Made by a program: the position numbers and the translations under genes. 64,000 nucleotides of DNA from Apus apus (Eukaryota; Chordata; Aves; Apodiformes; Apodidae). The DNA is taken from the NCBI RefSeq assembly GCF_020740795.1, contig NC_067285.1, forward strand, positions 114,143,008 through 114,207,007, written 5' to 3'. Shown here piece after piece: positions 49,684 to 61,197 of this stretch. Numbering within the stretch: position 1 is the first letter of the stretch; the number at the start of each line of letters is the position of its first letter. The notes beneath the pieces are model-generated. The model was not told the DNA's origin. It saw only the letters and a program-made list of their open reading frames with translations, and searched no databases.

Positions 49684-50031
49684 AGAAGAGACCATAGAGC
49701 ACCTTCCAGTGCCTGAAGTGGCTGCAGGAAAGCTGGGGAAGAACTTTGGACAAGGGCAGGGGATGAGAGGACAAGGGCTAATGGGTTAAAACTGGAAGAA
49801 GGGAGATTTAGGTTAGACATTAGAAATAAATTCTTTGCTGTGAGGGTGGTGAGACCCTGGCCCAGGTTGCCCAGGGAAGCTGTGGCTGCCCCATCCCTGG
49901 CAGTGTTGAAGGGCAGGTTGGATGGGGCTTGGAGCAACCTGGTCTGGTGGGAGGTGTCCCTGCCCATGCAGGTTGGGACTGGATGAGCTTTAAGGTCCCT
50001 TCCAACCCAAACAATTTCATAATTCTATGAT
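49684..50031 (+). mobile_element. CR1 3' fragment
   Basis: A sense CR1 from 'gagaccatagagcaccttc' to the tail 'aattctatga', with the conserved 3' core at about 49842-49971. Confidence 0.92.
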
Positions 50032-51718
50032 CTCTTTTCTTGTTGCCCATGTCTTGTCATCAGCTGATGCTGGTGGATTTGTGTTGTGTTTGGTCATCAG
50101 AGTTGAGCTGCTGGTTTTTAGGTCCCATGTGACCTAACCTATAAAGACCATGACTGTGCTTGTAACCTGTTAAAGACAAGAGGCATGATCTGTTTTGCTA
50201 GAGTTTGGATGTGGGAATATTATGTTCTAGGAGACAGTTATTTTCTTGTGTTCTTATGCAAAGCCTTGGCCATCACCTTTTTCCTGGGGGGTTTAGGCTT
50301 TACCTTCCCTGACTCTTGTAAATCTGGCCTGGTCATATGAAAATTTAGGGTTTTCTTTGGTGCCATCAAGTGGCAAAATACAGTATCGTTGCTGGTTGAG
50401 ATGATTCTCGGGATGAGCAGAGGCTGCAATTAGGAAACAAGTTACTTTGCTCAAGGGTGCAGTGAGTTTACTTAGGATGTGTCTTGTGTGGGAAGGGTAG
50501 AACATGGTGGGGGGGGCGGGTAGGGGTTCCACTCATGAATTGCCTTAGGTTGCAGCTTAATAAGCAGAGGTGATATTTGAGGCCTTGCTGGCATTTGATC
50601 AAACTGATAGTGGGAAAGGTGTGTTGCAAGTGCCTGACTTCCCCTTGGTGGTGTGACACTGGTGTTTGGCTCAGGCTTGGGTTGGGGACAGTTCCCATGT
50701 GCTTGTACATCATCACCTCTGCAGTGCAGAGCTCCAGCCTGGCTGGTTGGTCAGCATTGCTGGAAAACAAGTATCTCCTGGGTACAAACACTGGACTTTG
50801 TCCTCCCAGTCCAGAGGATGGGCATTCTCCAGGACAGGGTCAGCAAAAAGTCAATCTGAAATATCCTTTTTTTCCTTAAGCTTGAACTGTGGAAGTGACT
50901 TTTGGATAGGTGTAAAGTGAAGACTTTGAAAGGGGAAAGAGAACCACCTAGAAGCAGATACCTGGTGTGTAAGGCTTCAGCCCCCCAAATGTTATTTATA
51001 TCTAATGCAAAACCAGGCAGGAGTGCAAAGTTGGTCCAGAAATCTCCCGGAGAGAAGAGCAGCGGGTATTTCAAGAGTATAAATCTGTGTCATTTTCCTT
51101 GATATTAATATATATGTTCTCCTGCTTCAAGTAGAGAAGAGATTTGGAATCTTCCTGAGCTGAAGCTATTCCATTTGAGCCAGTGTTGACTATCTGTGGA
51201 TCATAAGCAAGAGGGTGCTCAACACAGAGCCCTTGCTGAAGGGGTGCTCAGGGGCTGTAGGACAAGCAGGACCATTAGTCTGGTTAGTTGTGCAATCGTT
51301 GTGAGCAAGATTTACCCTATGTGTGCAGTGAGATGTTTGTCTCATGAGTGGGACTCTGTGTGCTGGCTACTTGGAAGCCATAGTCCCCGAAACTCTGATG
51401 GACAAGCCAAGTAATACATTCTTGGCACTTCAATCCCCCCTGGCAGTCTGGGTTCCCTTCTTCCCATGCAGAGAGAGCGGTTTAAAGGTATGAATGTCAG
51501 GACTTCAGTTCATCAGGAGGTTTCAGAATAACCTAATTAACAATAATCCACTTATTCCTTGGCCTGCATGTCAAGTGTTGTGATCCTGTGATGGATCAGG
51601 TTTGATGTTCACCTTCTCTACAAGATTGCCAGTGCTAAACCTGGGGTCTTTGTGCCTCCATCCATGCCAGCAGTTGAGGGCTTGCTAGCTTGGGCAGGGT
51701 GGCAGGTTTGGAGCAATA
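50032..51718. other. Intronic sequence, nothing recognised
   Basis: Unique DNA with a G run at about 50511-50516. Confidence 0.4.
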
Positions 51719-51845
51719 TAGTCATAGAGTGGTTTTGGGTTGGAAAAGACCTTTAAGATCATCAAATCCAACTGTTAACCCAGCACTGCTGAGTAGACAA
51801 TGTTCCTCAGCACCACATCTACATGTACTTTATGGACCTCCTTTA
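51719..51845 (-). mobile_element. CR1 3' fragment, diverged
   Basis: An antisense fragment of the 'ttggaaaagacctttaagat' subfamily, truncated after 'accacatctacatgtac'. Confidence 0.85.
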
Positions 51846-52811
51846 ATGGGAGCTCACTTTGTAGACAAGTTATTGTCCCTTTTTCCTTGGCACGTGGTAG
51901 CAATAGCAGACCAGTGTCACCTGACATCTGCACATCACAGAGATCACTCACTGCTGTATTAAGATGGAGCTATTGCAAATATTAGCAGCAGTGCACTAGT
52001 TGTGGCAAGTGGTAAATGGCATGACAGGGTGACCTTCTGTCCATCACATGAACATCATTCTCACATTAGTACCTGAAGTATTAACAATACCCAATCCTAA
52101 CAAAACCTATTCAGAAAATTAACATCCAATATTAACACCCCAGGCAGCAAACTGGTCCTGTCTGGAGCAGGATGGGGAAGTGCAGAGTCCATATGAAGAG
52201 GCAACATCCTTTGACTGTTAATGCTCATCACGCTGTCTGAGGAGGATTAGTGAAGACTCCATCAATTGCTAAATGGGATTTTTGGACAAAGGACTTCTCC
52301 CCTGCTGCAGACATGCCTGCTTTCTGCCAGACCACTCCTTGTGTTTTTCAGCACAAAGTGTTTGAAAGAGATCATGTTTTCAGGTTCCAGGCAGAACTAG
52401 TTACTGCTTTGCCTTGTGTCCCCTGGGGCTGGGCTCATCTGCTGGACTCTGCTCCCTGACAGCTTCCCCTGCACAGGTGCTGTGATACAGCCCAGGAGGG
52501 TTTGACAGCTCCTGGAGTCTGTGATAAGGAAGTGCTCAGTGTCCTTCAGCCAAAGAAAGTTTGGAGTTTGCTGATTATAAGTGGAATTTGCAAACAACAT
52601 GTTTCAGAGGCAGGGATTCAGGCAACTCAGGTCACACTGCTTTTATTTTCTTTTCCTTTCTGCTAAACTCTGCCTGTGTTGCAAACATCCTGCTGAAGGG
52701 GTGGGCTGGATGGGCAGGGACCTGTGAACTGCTGAACCATCTCAGTGTAAAAACTCAAACCCATAATTTGACTGTCTTCTTCACATAGCCCTGAGTCAAA
52801 CAGGATGAGTT
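51846..52811. other. Intronic sequence, nothing recognised
   Basis: Unique DNA. Confidence 0.4.
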
Positions 52812-53070
52812 TAAAAGGCAATGGACACAAACTGTAACACAGGAAGTTCCACCTCAACATGAGGAAGAACCTCTTGACTGTGAGGGTGACAGAGCCCTGG
52901 GACAGGCTGCCCAGAGAGGCTGTGGAGTCTCCTTCTCTGGGGACTTTCAGGACCCATCTGGACACGTTCCTGTGTGACGTGCCCTGGGGGATCCTGCTCT
53001 GACAGGAGGTTGGACTTGGTGATCTCCAGAGGTCCCTTCCAACTCCTACCATTCTGTGATTCTATGATTC
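52812..53070 (+). mobile_element. CR1 3' fragment
   Basis: A sense CR1 from 'aaaaggcaatggacacaaac' to the tail 'ttctgtgattctatgattc'. Same subfamily as 15970-16178. Confidence 0.92.
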
Positions 53071-53529
53071 AGTTAAATACAAGGAAGTTTTGCCTCTGAG
53101 GGGAAAGGCTGAGGAGCAGCATGGAGTGTGGGTGTCTGCTGTAGCTGGGTCCTTAGCCTAGGAGCTGGGACGTGCACTGTGTTCCTGTGCTGCCATCTGG
53201 AGTGTGCAGAGCTGGTGTCTGGCCACACTGTCGGCCTGGACACTCTTGCTCACCCATCTGCTGCTACCCATGGCCCTGAAACTCTGCACCTCCTGCTGGC
53301 TGGTGCCTTCTGGTGGTGAATGTTCCTGAGGTGGAGCAAAGGTTTGACATCTTGAGCACCCTTCTTAGGCAAAAGGGAGATTGCTTCTGGTGGTTGGAAA
53401 TACAGTTAGAAAATGCAAAGTAGATCGTGGCTGTATACAGCTGTGAAAAATACTTTATTTCATTTAAAATCTCCTGCAGTACTTGCAGTTGTGTATCCCA
53501 AACCACTCCTTAGCTTTAGGGAGCAGACC
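53071..53529. other. Intronic sequence, nothing recognised
   Basis: Unique DNA. Confidence 0.4.
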
Positions 53530-54359
53530 TGAGAGCAGAGTGCGTTTGGATCAGGACTAGGGGCAAGGCCAACAAGGCTGATATTGCTGTGGGAGGCTGC
53601 TATAGACCTCCCAACCAGGGTGGTGAGGTGGATGGGCTGTTCTGTAAATACCTGGGTGAAATCTGATGGTCGTTTGCCCTTGTTCTTGTGGGGGCTTCAG
53701 CTTCCCTGATGTCTGCTACAACTACAACACAGCAGAGAGGGAACAGTCCCAGAGGTTCCTGGAATGTGTCAAAGATAACTTCTTGACACAGCTGGTGAGT
53801 GAACCAACCAGGGAAGGTGCTCTGCTAGTCCTGCTCTTTGTGAACAGGGAAGGGCTGGTAGGAGATGTGGTGGTTGGAGGCCATCTTGGGCACAGTGACC
53901 ATGAATTGGTAGAGCACTCTATTCTTAGAGATGCCAGGAGGGGGGGCAGCAAAACTACCACCTTACACTTCCAAAGGGCAAACTTTACCTTGTTCAGTAG
54001 CCTGATAGCCAGAATCTCTTGGGAATCTCTTCTGAAGGGTATAGGAGTCCAGGAAGGCTGGATGTTCTTCAAAGAGGAAGTCTTGAAGGTGCAGGAGCAG
54101 GCCATCCTCACATACTGTAAGGTGAGCAGGTGGCATGGAAGACCAGCCTGGCTGAACAGGGAGCGCTGGCTGGTGCTCAGGGAGAAAAAGAGGCAGTTGA
54201 ACAGGCTGCTCAGGGAGGTGATGGAGGCACTGTCCCTGGATGTGTTCAAAAAACACGTAGACGTGGTGCTTCAGGAGATGGTTTAGTGGTCGTGGGGGTA
54301 TAGGTCAGATGGTTGGACTTAATGATCTTGAAGGTCTTTTCCAACCTTGATGATTCTAG
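53530..54359 (+). mobile_element. Internally deleted CR1 with endonuclease-domain remnant
   Basis: A sense CR1 covering the end of the APE-type endonuclease of ORF2 and the linker toward the reverse transcriptase. It is then joined near 54195-54210 directly to the ORF2 C-terminus and 3' UTR. The frame 53666-54286 stays open for 206 codons. It shows DFN-like 'GGFSFPDVCYNYNTAE', 'FLECVKDNFLTQLVSEPTR' and the SDH motif of the endonuclease (GHSDHE), and ends with the ORF2 tail 'VFKKHVDVVLQEMV'. The whole reverse transcriptase is missing, so it cannot retrotranspose by itself. Confidence 0.9.
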
Positions 54360-57300
54360 CATCGGTCCTTCAGTTGGAGCTGTAGCTGAAGCTCTGGGGA
54401 TCATGGCACTGCAGATACTCTTTTAAGATTATTTCTCATAGAATAGGGGAAGCTCCCTGGTACCAGATCCTGTGCTTCTGTGCAGAGGTGGGCACAGGAT
54501 TCGGGTTGTGTGTATCTGGCCAGCTTGTCTTCCTTCATCTTCCAGCCTTTTTCTGGGTGATACATTTCTGGTGATACTGAGATGTTTGAACTACTTAATT
54601 TACTGTTTAAGCTGTTGGGTGTGAAAGCCCTTAACCTGCTAGCTCTGCTCTTTGCCTGCCTTTGAAGCTGGAGGAGTGTCACAGCAGGAGCAGGCTCAGC
54701 CTGTGCCTGCAGCCAGCCAGGCTTTGACACAAATGGTCAGTGTTACCAACTGCTGACAGATTGATCATTTTCTTGGCTTAAAAAATAGTTGCTTGGGCTT
54801 AGTTGCAAAGCATAGCCTTGCAATGAGAAATGTTGTATCTCACAGCTTAGGTTTGGCTTTCTTCAGCTGCGTGTTCTGGGTGCCTTTGCCTGCAAAGGGA
54901 CAAGAAGGGCAAGGACATGTTCTTGGTGGTTCAGAAAAGAGGTATTAGCTCCTTTCATCACATCAGCCCTGCTTTCAGATGGGACCTGTAATGCTGGGCT
55001 TGGGTAGAGCTGCATTTTGCTTGGCTACTGCTGTGGTTATCTGTTACTTCTGTGAGGAGTTCAGGACCCAAAATTGCAGCTTTTTCAACTTTGTTCATGG
55101 AAGTGAGGTCAGATAGTTTCCCTCCCATAGTTTTCCTTCCTTCCTTCTGTACTGTGTTTGCTTCCCATGCTCCCTAGCTCAATGTTGCCAAACCCCTTGC
55201 TTTGGTTGCCCATGAGGTTCTTGCAGGACCACCAAGAAGGTTCTGGTGCCACGGAAAAGCCTTGTCATCATCCGGATACTGATGTTTCTATTTATTTATT
55301 TTGTTCTGTCAGCTCTTTGGATTGTGTAATAACAACTGGAAGCTGGCTTTTGGGATAGAACCCCCCATGCTGGGAAGCAGCCAAGGATTATCTTTCAAAA
55401 GACCTCACAGTTTATTTTGTGGGCACTTAGTGCTTATGAATTGTGTGCCACATCCCAAGATGATTCATCCTGCCTGGGATCTTCTTATTCCCATCATCTT
55501 GTATTCTCTCCTGCCCCTTGCTTGGGGCAGGGGGAGGATCTTTCCATGTAGTGTTGCATCCTGTGAGTGACCCCTGAGCTAGCAGAGCTACCTAAATCTT
55601 CCCAGATTCCTTAATACTAACCTCACAGAGAACATTGGAAGGCTTTCAAATGACAAAAAGAAAAAGAAAGAAGGGGGGGGGGGGAAGCCATGTTTAATTG
55701 GAGTAAAAACCAGGATAATTAACTTCTTTATATAGATTAAGGCAACTAAGAGAGGAATCAATCAAGCTGGATGCAATAAGCTCCCCAAGCACTAACCTGT
55801 AGGATCTAGAAAGCAGCAGCAAAGCTGGGTCAAGACCTTTTTATTTCCATTTAGTGTGGCAGCAAATGTTGCCTGGTCCCCAGGGACCCTGGGAAGCTCA
55901 GCTATCTTAATAAAGCAGCCAGAAGGTCTGCTACATGAAAGGCAGTAAATCTGATGAACAGTGGTTTTATTCTTCCTTAAAAATCTGTCATGCTTGGGAC
56001 GTGGGGACCCTGTCTGAGTGTTGGCAAGTGTGTTGTGTCCTTGTTCATAGCCTGTGTGTGCAGAGCTGTGACAGCTGGAGCAATCCAGCCTGCACAAACA
56101 CACCTTCCCTTTGCTCTTCTCTGAACATCATCCTGGTGGTAACAGCCCCTTTTGGCCCTTATTTCCATTTAGGCATTAAGATGTGTTTGCTCAACGTGTG
56201 ACTCAGTATGTAAGGGGTTCCTATCAGCACCGTCCCTATCTGGAATGTTAGAGCTCTGCTTTCAAGGTGCCCTTAAGGAGAAGCTTGAGAATTTGTCTTA
56301 AAAAGAGGTATAATAATGCAATGCATTTAATAAATATGGAGTGAAATCTTTCTGAGGAGACTTAGGGTACCTTCTGCAGCATCTGCCTCATGGACACTAA
56401 GCATCCACAGCTTCTTGGCCCTGGAGCAGATCCTGTTACCTCATGCAGAAGCAGTGAACACTGGAGGGGAAAAATAGTCTTACAGCCTCTTTCTGCATGG
56501 GTCAAGTGCCACTTAAGGCTTGCTCTGCTTTGAAATGGCTTCATTCTTTGTGAATGAAAGTGTATCTAAGCTGAAATTTGTGCTCAGCTCGATTTGAAGC
56601 CTAAACAAGCACTTAATTTCTCTCTGTGAGTTTGTAAAACAAATTCAGAACAAATGTTATTTCTCTCCAAGCCAACGGGGACAGCTTATCCTTGTGTGTG
56701 ACTGAGAGCTCCCTTCTCTGGTAGCTATGCAGGGTTGCTGCTGCTGTAGCTTGTTTCGCTTCTCACTGCTCACTTGCTAATCAAATACTTTTTCATTTTA
56801 ATTTCAAGTTTATTGAACAAGTTTGATACCTGCTGTCGAGTTATCAGCACTTTTAAAAACCAGAGGATGAACGGATCTTGCTAGGAGACTCACTGTGCTG
56901 TCTTGCTTAGATGTTTGCATGTAAATATAAATAATCTTCCTAATTTTTCCTATGTTATTATGCTGTTACTGTAGTAATTGAAGTAATGAAGAATTGCACC
57001 CCCAAACAAGGTGCTGTAAGGTAGCAGAGCTGGTTGATTTCCCACCCCCACAACTCTTGGTTCTCTAATTGTCTTTGTGCATAATGGATCAGTTTGTTGC
57101 CAGTGAAGAAAAAGCCCAACTTTAAGTTCACTGAGATGAATTGTAATGAATGCAGTTAGTGGAACGGGGGAAACGTTGGTTTGACTGGAGTGGAGAGGGT
57201 GGAGGAGGAGGGTGTGAATGTGACTCAGCTCTGCAGTGACAATTGCCATCAGCTGGTGGCGGGGGCTGGACCAGACTCAGCTCCTGCCGTTGGGAGCACA

Positions 57301-57682
57301 CGAGGGAATTTCCCCACTGCTGAAAACAATCGTTGGCAACTGGCTCCTGCAAATGGGGGAAGAAGAAAGGATGAAACCCTTTGAACAACTTGGGCATAGG
57401 TTTGGGTTTTTGTTTTTTTTTTTTTTTTTTTTCTGGTGGTGTTGCAGGGGTGTGTGTGGCCCGTTGTGTCTCCAGGGTGTCTCCCCCAGCACCTTTCTGG
57501 TGTGGCTCAGTCTGGCATGAGGGCACTGGCACCTTTACCTGCACAGATGGCAGCTGAAAATGGTTGCCTTTTAATTAGTGAGTCTGCATGGACAGCTTGT
57601 GCTCATTAGAAAAGCACCATTTTTAGGAGGTAAGTACTAGGACAGCTGTTAGTCTGTTATCGTGGGCTTTTCTCTATTTAGG
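54360..57682. other. Intronic sequence with homopolymer runs
   Basis: A 12-G run at 55673-55684 and a T run at about 57413-57431. No exon or transposon recognised. Confidence 0.45.
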
Positions 57683-58088
57683 GAATGATAAAATGGTTTG
57701 GGTGGGAAGGAACCTTTAAAGCTCATCCAGTGCAACCCCCCTGCAGTGAGCAGGGACATCTTCACTAGATAAAGTTGCTCAGAGACCCATCCAACCTGAC
57801 TGTGAATGTTTCCAGGGATGGGGCATCTCTCACCTCTCTGGTCAACCATGGCCAAGGTTTTGCCACCCTTATAATACAAAAATTCATTATATCTGGTCTG
57901 AATCTCCCCTCTTCCAGTTTAAAGCCATCGCTCCTTGTCCTGTCACTACAGGCCCTGCTAAAAATTCTGTCCCCATCTTTCTTATAAGCTCCCTGTAAGT
58001 ATTGAGAGGCCACAATAAGGTCTCCTCAGAGCCTTCTCCGGGCTGAACACCCCCAAGTCTCTCAGTCTCCAGAGCAGAGCTGCTCCAT
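57683..58088 (-). mobile_element. CR1 fragment, diverged
   Basis: An antisense CR1 from 'gataaaatggtttgggtgg' to 'agcagagctgctcca'. The minus-strand frame retains degenerate ORF2 blocks (CSDRTRSDGFKLEEGRFR). Confidence 0.9.
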
Positions 58089-58518
58089 TCTGAAGCTGTT
58101 TTCTTTGTTTCTTAAAGGCTGTTTGATTTGGAGGGTGGAAGTGAAATGAGGGATAAATGGAGGTGATGAGATTAACTGGGAGAAAGGACTTTTTTTTTAT
58201 TGGGGGTGTTAGAGACGAAATGGCAGGAGCAGCCTGGGATAGACTTGTATTTGCTGCCCTCTCCCGTTGAGGGGCTTGCACAACTCAGGTGTGCAATCCT
58301 TGCTGTGGTCGATGGATGCAGCAGCTTGTGCTGCTCCAACATCACACTGCAATTCTTCATGCTCGATTTTGGCGTGTTTCCTGTCTTGATCTGGAGGCAA
58401 GGAATAACTTTAGAGGCTTGGAAATAACTGAATATCTGTGCTTCTGAGGTGGGTCGGTGGAGAACTGGCTTGCTTCGTGGTCTGAAATTTTTGCTGGGGT
58501 GAAGTTAAAGCTTCCTTA
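58089..58518. other. Intronic sequence, nothing recognised
   Basis: Unique DNA. Confidence 0.4.
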
Positions 58519-58674
58519 GAGTCATAGAATCATCATAGAATCATCAAGGTTGTAAAAGACCTTCAGGATTGTCAAGTCCAACTGTCAGCCCTACAACCCC
58601 TAACCACTAAAGCATCTCCCAGAACACCACATCCACCTGTTTTTTGAACACCTCCAGGGATGGTGCCTCCACCT
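58519..58674 (-). mobile_element. CR1 3' fragment
   Basis: An antisense fragment with a duplicated octamer tail (tcatagaatcatcatagaat), truncated within the 3' UTR/ORF2 end. Confidence 0.88.
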
Positions 58675-59822
58675 TGGCTTTGCCTTGCTCCCAAGGAAGG
58701 CCTGGTGGCTGCAAGCACTCAGATTTCTGGCCCAGCCACAGCTTGTTGTGTGGCCATGGGCATTTCACTTAATTCTTCTGGGCCTTGTGCTTGCCAGGGT
58801 GTAAAATCCACATGGTACTTCCCTCAAAGGCAAACTGAGTTTGGTGGTTGTGTTCTGGGAGGTTCTGATACGAGAGAGTGTTTGAGTTGGTGCAGTTGGT
58901 TTAAGTTCTTGTTTTAATGTATACATGATTCAAGAAGGGTCCTGCTGATCCCAAAATAAACTAAAAGGTTTTGAGATATCCTTGGTAATGTGACACTTCC
59001 AGGAATGCTACACAAGGCAGGCTTTGGATGCACCTTTACAAGCGGGAACCGAAGCGTCTAGGCTGCTGTCCTCCTTTTGAGCTCAGCAAGGCCTTGTGAG
59101 ATGGTGAACTGAGCTGCTTCAACCAGGAGGAGATAACACCAGTTCCAGATTGCTTTTGGTAATTCTGCTGTTCTGGTTTCAGTTGTCTGAGCAAACTTTC
59201 CTCTTGATCCTGTGTCTGGCTTCAACTCTTCCAAAACCCGCTGCCGTTGGAGTCTGGATCGCGCAGCAGTGGAAAATACTTGGCTGCAGCCTCTCTGCCT
59301 GCAGAGTTCAACTCGAGGCCTTCCAGATAATGAGGCTGGCCTTGCTTTAGCTGCCTTCCCGCTGAAAAGTGCGTTACACATTGTTTGCCAGTCGCTGTGC
59401 TCCGGGGGAAGGCAAACCTCGCTGCAGTTCAGCCATTGCGACACAGGGTGGCGGTGCCACTTAAAGGTCTGGTGGCCCAAAGGCTTGGGATAGCCTCGGG
59501 TTTTAGTTTGCTGTCCTCAGCGCTGTGTTTCTTGGTGGCCCTAAATTACCTTATTCTGTGTGTGTTTGCTTCTTCCAAAGGCCCCCCTTCTTTGTCCTCC
59601 ATGAGCCACAAGCCACGGAGCTGGCATTTGTGGAAGAGCTGATGAGAAAGCTTGGACGTTAGCAGTCATCCATGGGCTGAGAGCCCCCAGAACGGTTAAA
59701 TCATTCCCATACCAGGCACATGTGATGTCACCTTCTCAGTCTTTTAATCCTTTTAAAATATTTTTTTTTTCTTATCTTTCTCTTGACTTAAATCTACTTT
59801 CTATATCCTGCTGGCTGAGCAT
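58675..59822. other. Intronic sequence, one CpG-richer block
   Basis: No transposon or exon recognised. 59221-59500 contains 13 CpGs in 280 bp, more than typical for this intron (see findings). Confidence 0.4.
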
Positions 59823-60112
59823 CCCAGGACAAGAGGAAATGGACTCAAGTTGCACCAAGGGAGTTTTAGATTACATGTTAGAAGAAACTTCTTCACTGAA
59901 AGGGTAATTAACCATTGGCCCAGGCTGCCTGGGGAGGTGGTTGAATCATCATCCCTGGAGGTGTTTAAAAGCCATGTAGATGTGGTGCTGAGGGACATGT
60001 GTTAAGCCCTGGACTTGGTAGAGTTGGATTAATGGTTGGTAGAATTAGGTTATGGTTGGACTCAGTGATCTTAAAGGTCTTTCCCAACCAGAACAATTCT
60101 GTGACTCTACAA
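59823..60112 (+). mobile_element. CR1 3' fragment, diverged subfamily
   Basis: A sense fragment from 'cccaggacaagaggaaatgg' to the tail 'caattctgtgactctac'. Its 3' UTR type ('ggttatggttggactcagtg') matches the reverse complement of the nested copy at 8949-9099. Confidence 0.88.
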
Positions 60113-60886
60113 TTGGCTTGGTGAGGACTTTATTTGGCTGTCTGTAGGTACGGCCATAACTTGGTAGAGTGCTGCCTCTGAGGCACGTGTGTGGGCAGCT
60201 TCCTTCGCCAACCTCTGCCCCAAGAGCAGTCTTGCTTCCCTAATGTCCCTGAATGTCTCAGTCTCCCTCTGGTTTTTCCATTGTCTTGAGTTTGTCTCTG
60301 TAACCCTGAGCTGTCGTGACTCCTGAAACGCATTGCCCTAAAGCCCTTTTGGATCCTTTTAGGGATCATACAAGTTCAGGATCAAAATGTTTCTTGGTTT
60401 CTTCTCTAAGTAGCCTGTATTCCCGTGTACTTGACAAGAGCCTTTGAGCCATCTTTGTTGCTTTCTCTGTTTTGGTAAGGTCACTTTTGATGCTGGCGGA
60501 GCAGAGAACCTCCTTCTGGTTCTTGGCCTAGTGCTGCTGTTCTGTTTAGTGTCTGGTGCATTAAGCCCTTGTCAGCAGGTCTTGCATGGGATTTGTTTTC
60601 TTTGTGCTGGTTTTTGATAAACAGCAGCCTGGCACAGAACTTGGAGTGTGCTCCTGCATTGCTGTTCCACCCCTTCCTACACTAATGACTCTGTGGCCTT
60701 TCTCCTGGGTGTCCTCTGCACCTTGGGTGTCAGTTGACTTGCAGGTCTCATCTTGGGGCTAATCAGTCTCCTCTGCTATAGAAACATCCCGTATCCTGCA
60801 GCTCTTCCTGAAGGAAAGCATGGCAGGGGAACAGCTCTCCCAGCCCAGCTTTTCCAGGCTCAAAAGATTGTCCTGACCTGAACGGG
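60113..60886. other. Intronic sequence, nothing recognised
   Basis: Unique DNA. Confidence 0.4.
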
Positions 60887-61197
60887 GCCTACAAGAAGGC
60901 TGGGGAAAAGCTGTTCACGAGGGCATGTACTGATAGGACAAGGGGTGGTGGTTTCAAGCTAGAGAAGGGGAGATTTAGGTTGAACATTAGGAAAAAGTTC
61001 TTCACTATGAGAGTGGTAGATCACTGAAATGGGTTGCCTAGAGAGGTGGTGGAGGCCCCATACCTGGAGACATTCAAGGTCAGGCTTGATGGGGCTCTGA
61101 GCAACCTGTTCTAGTGTGAGATGTGCCTGCTTATTGTAGGGGGGCTGGACTAGATGACCTTGAGAGGTTCCTTCCAACCCAAGACATTCTATGATTT
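60887..61197 (+). mobile_element. CR1 3' fragment
   Basis: A sense CR1 from 'cctacaagaaggctgggg' to the tail 'cattctatgattta'. Sister subfamily copy of 25988-26319. Confidence 0.92.
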
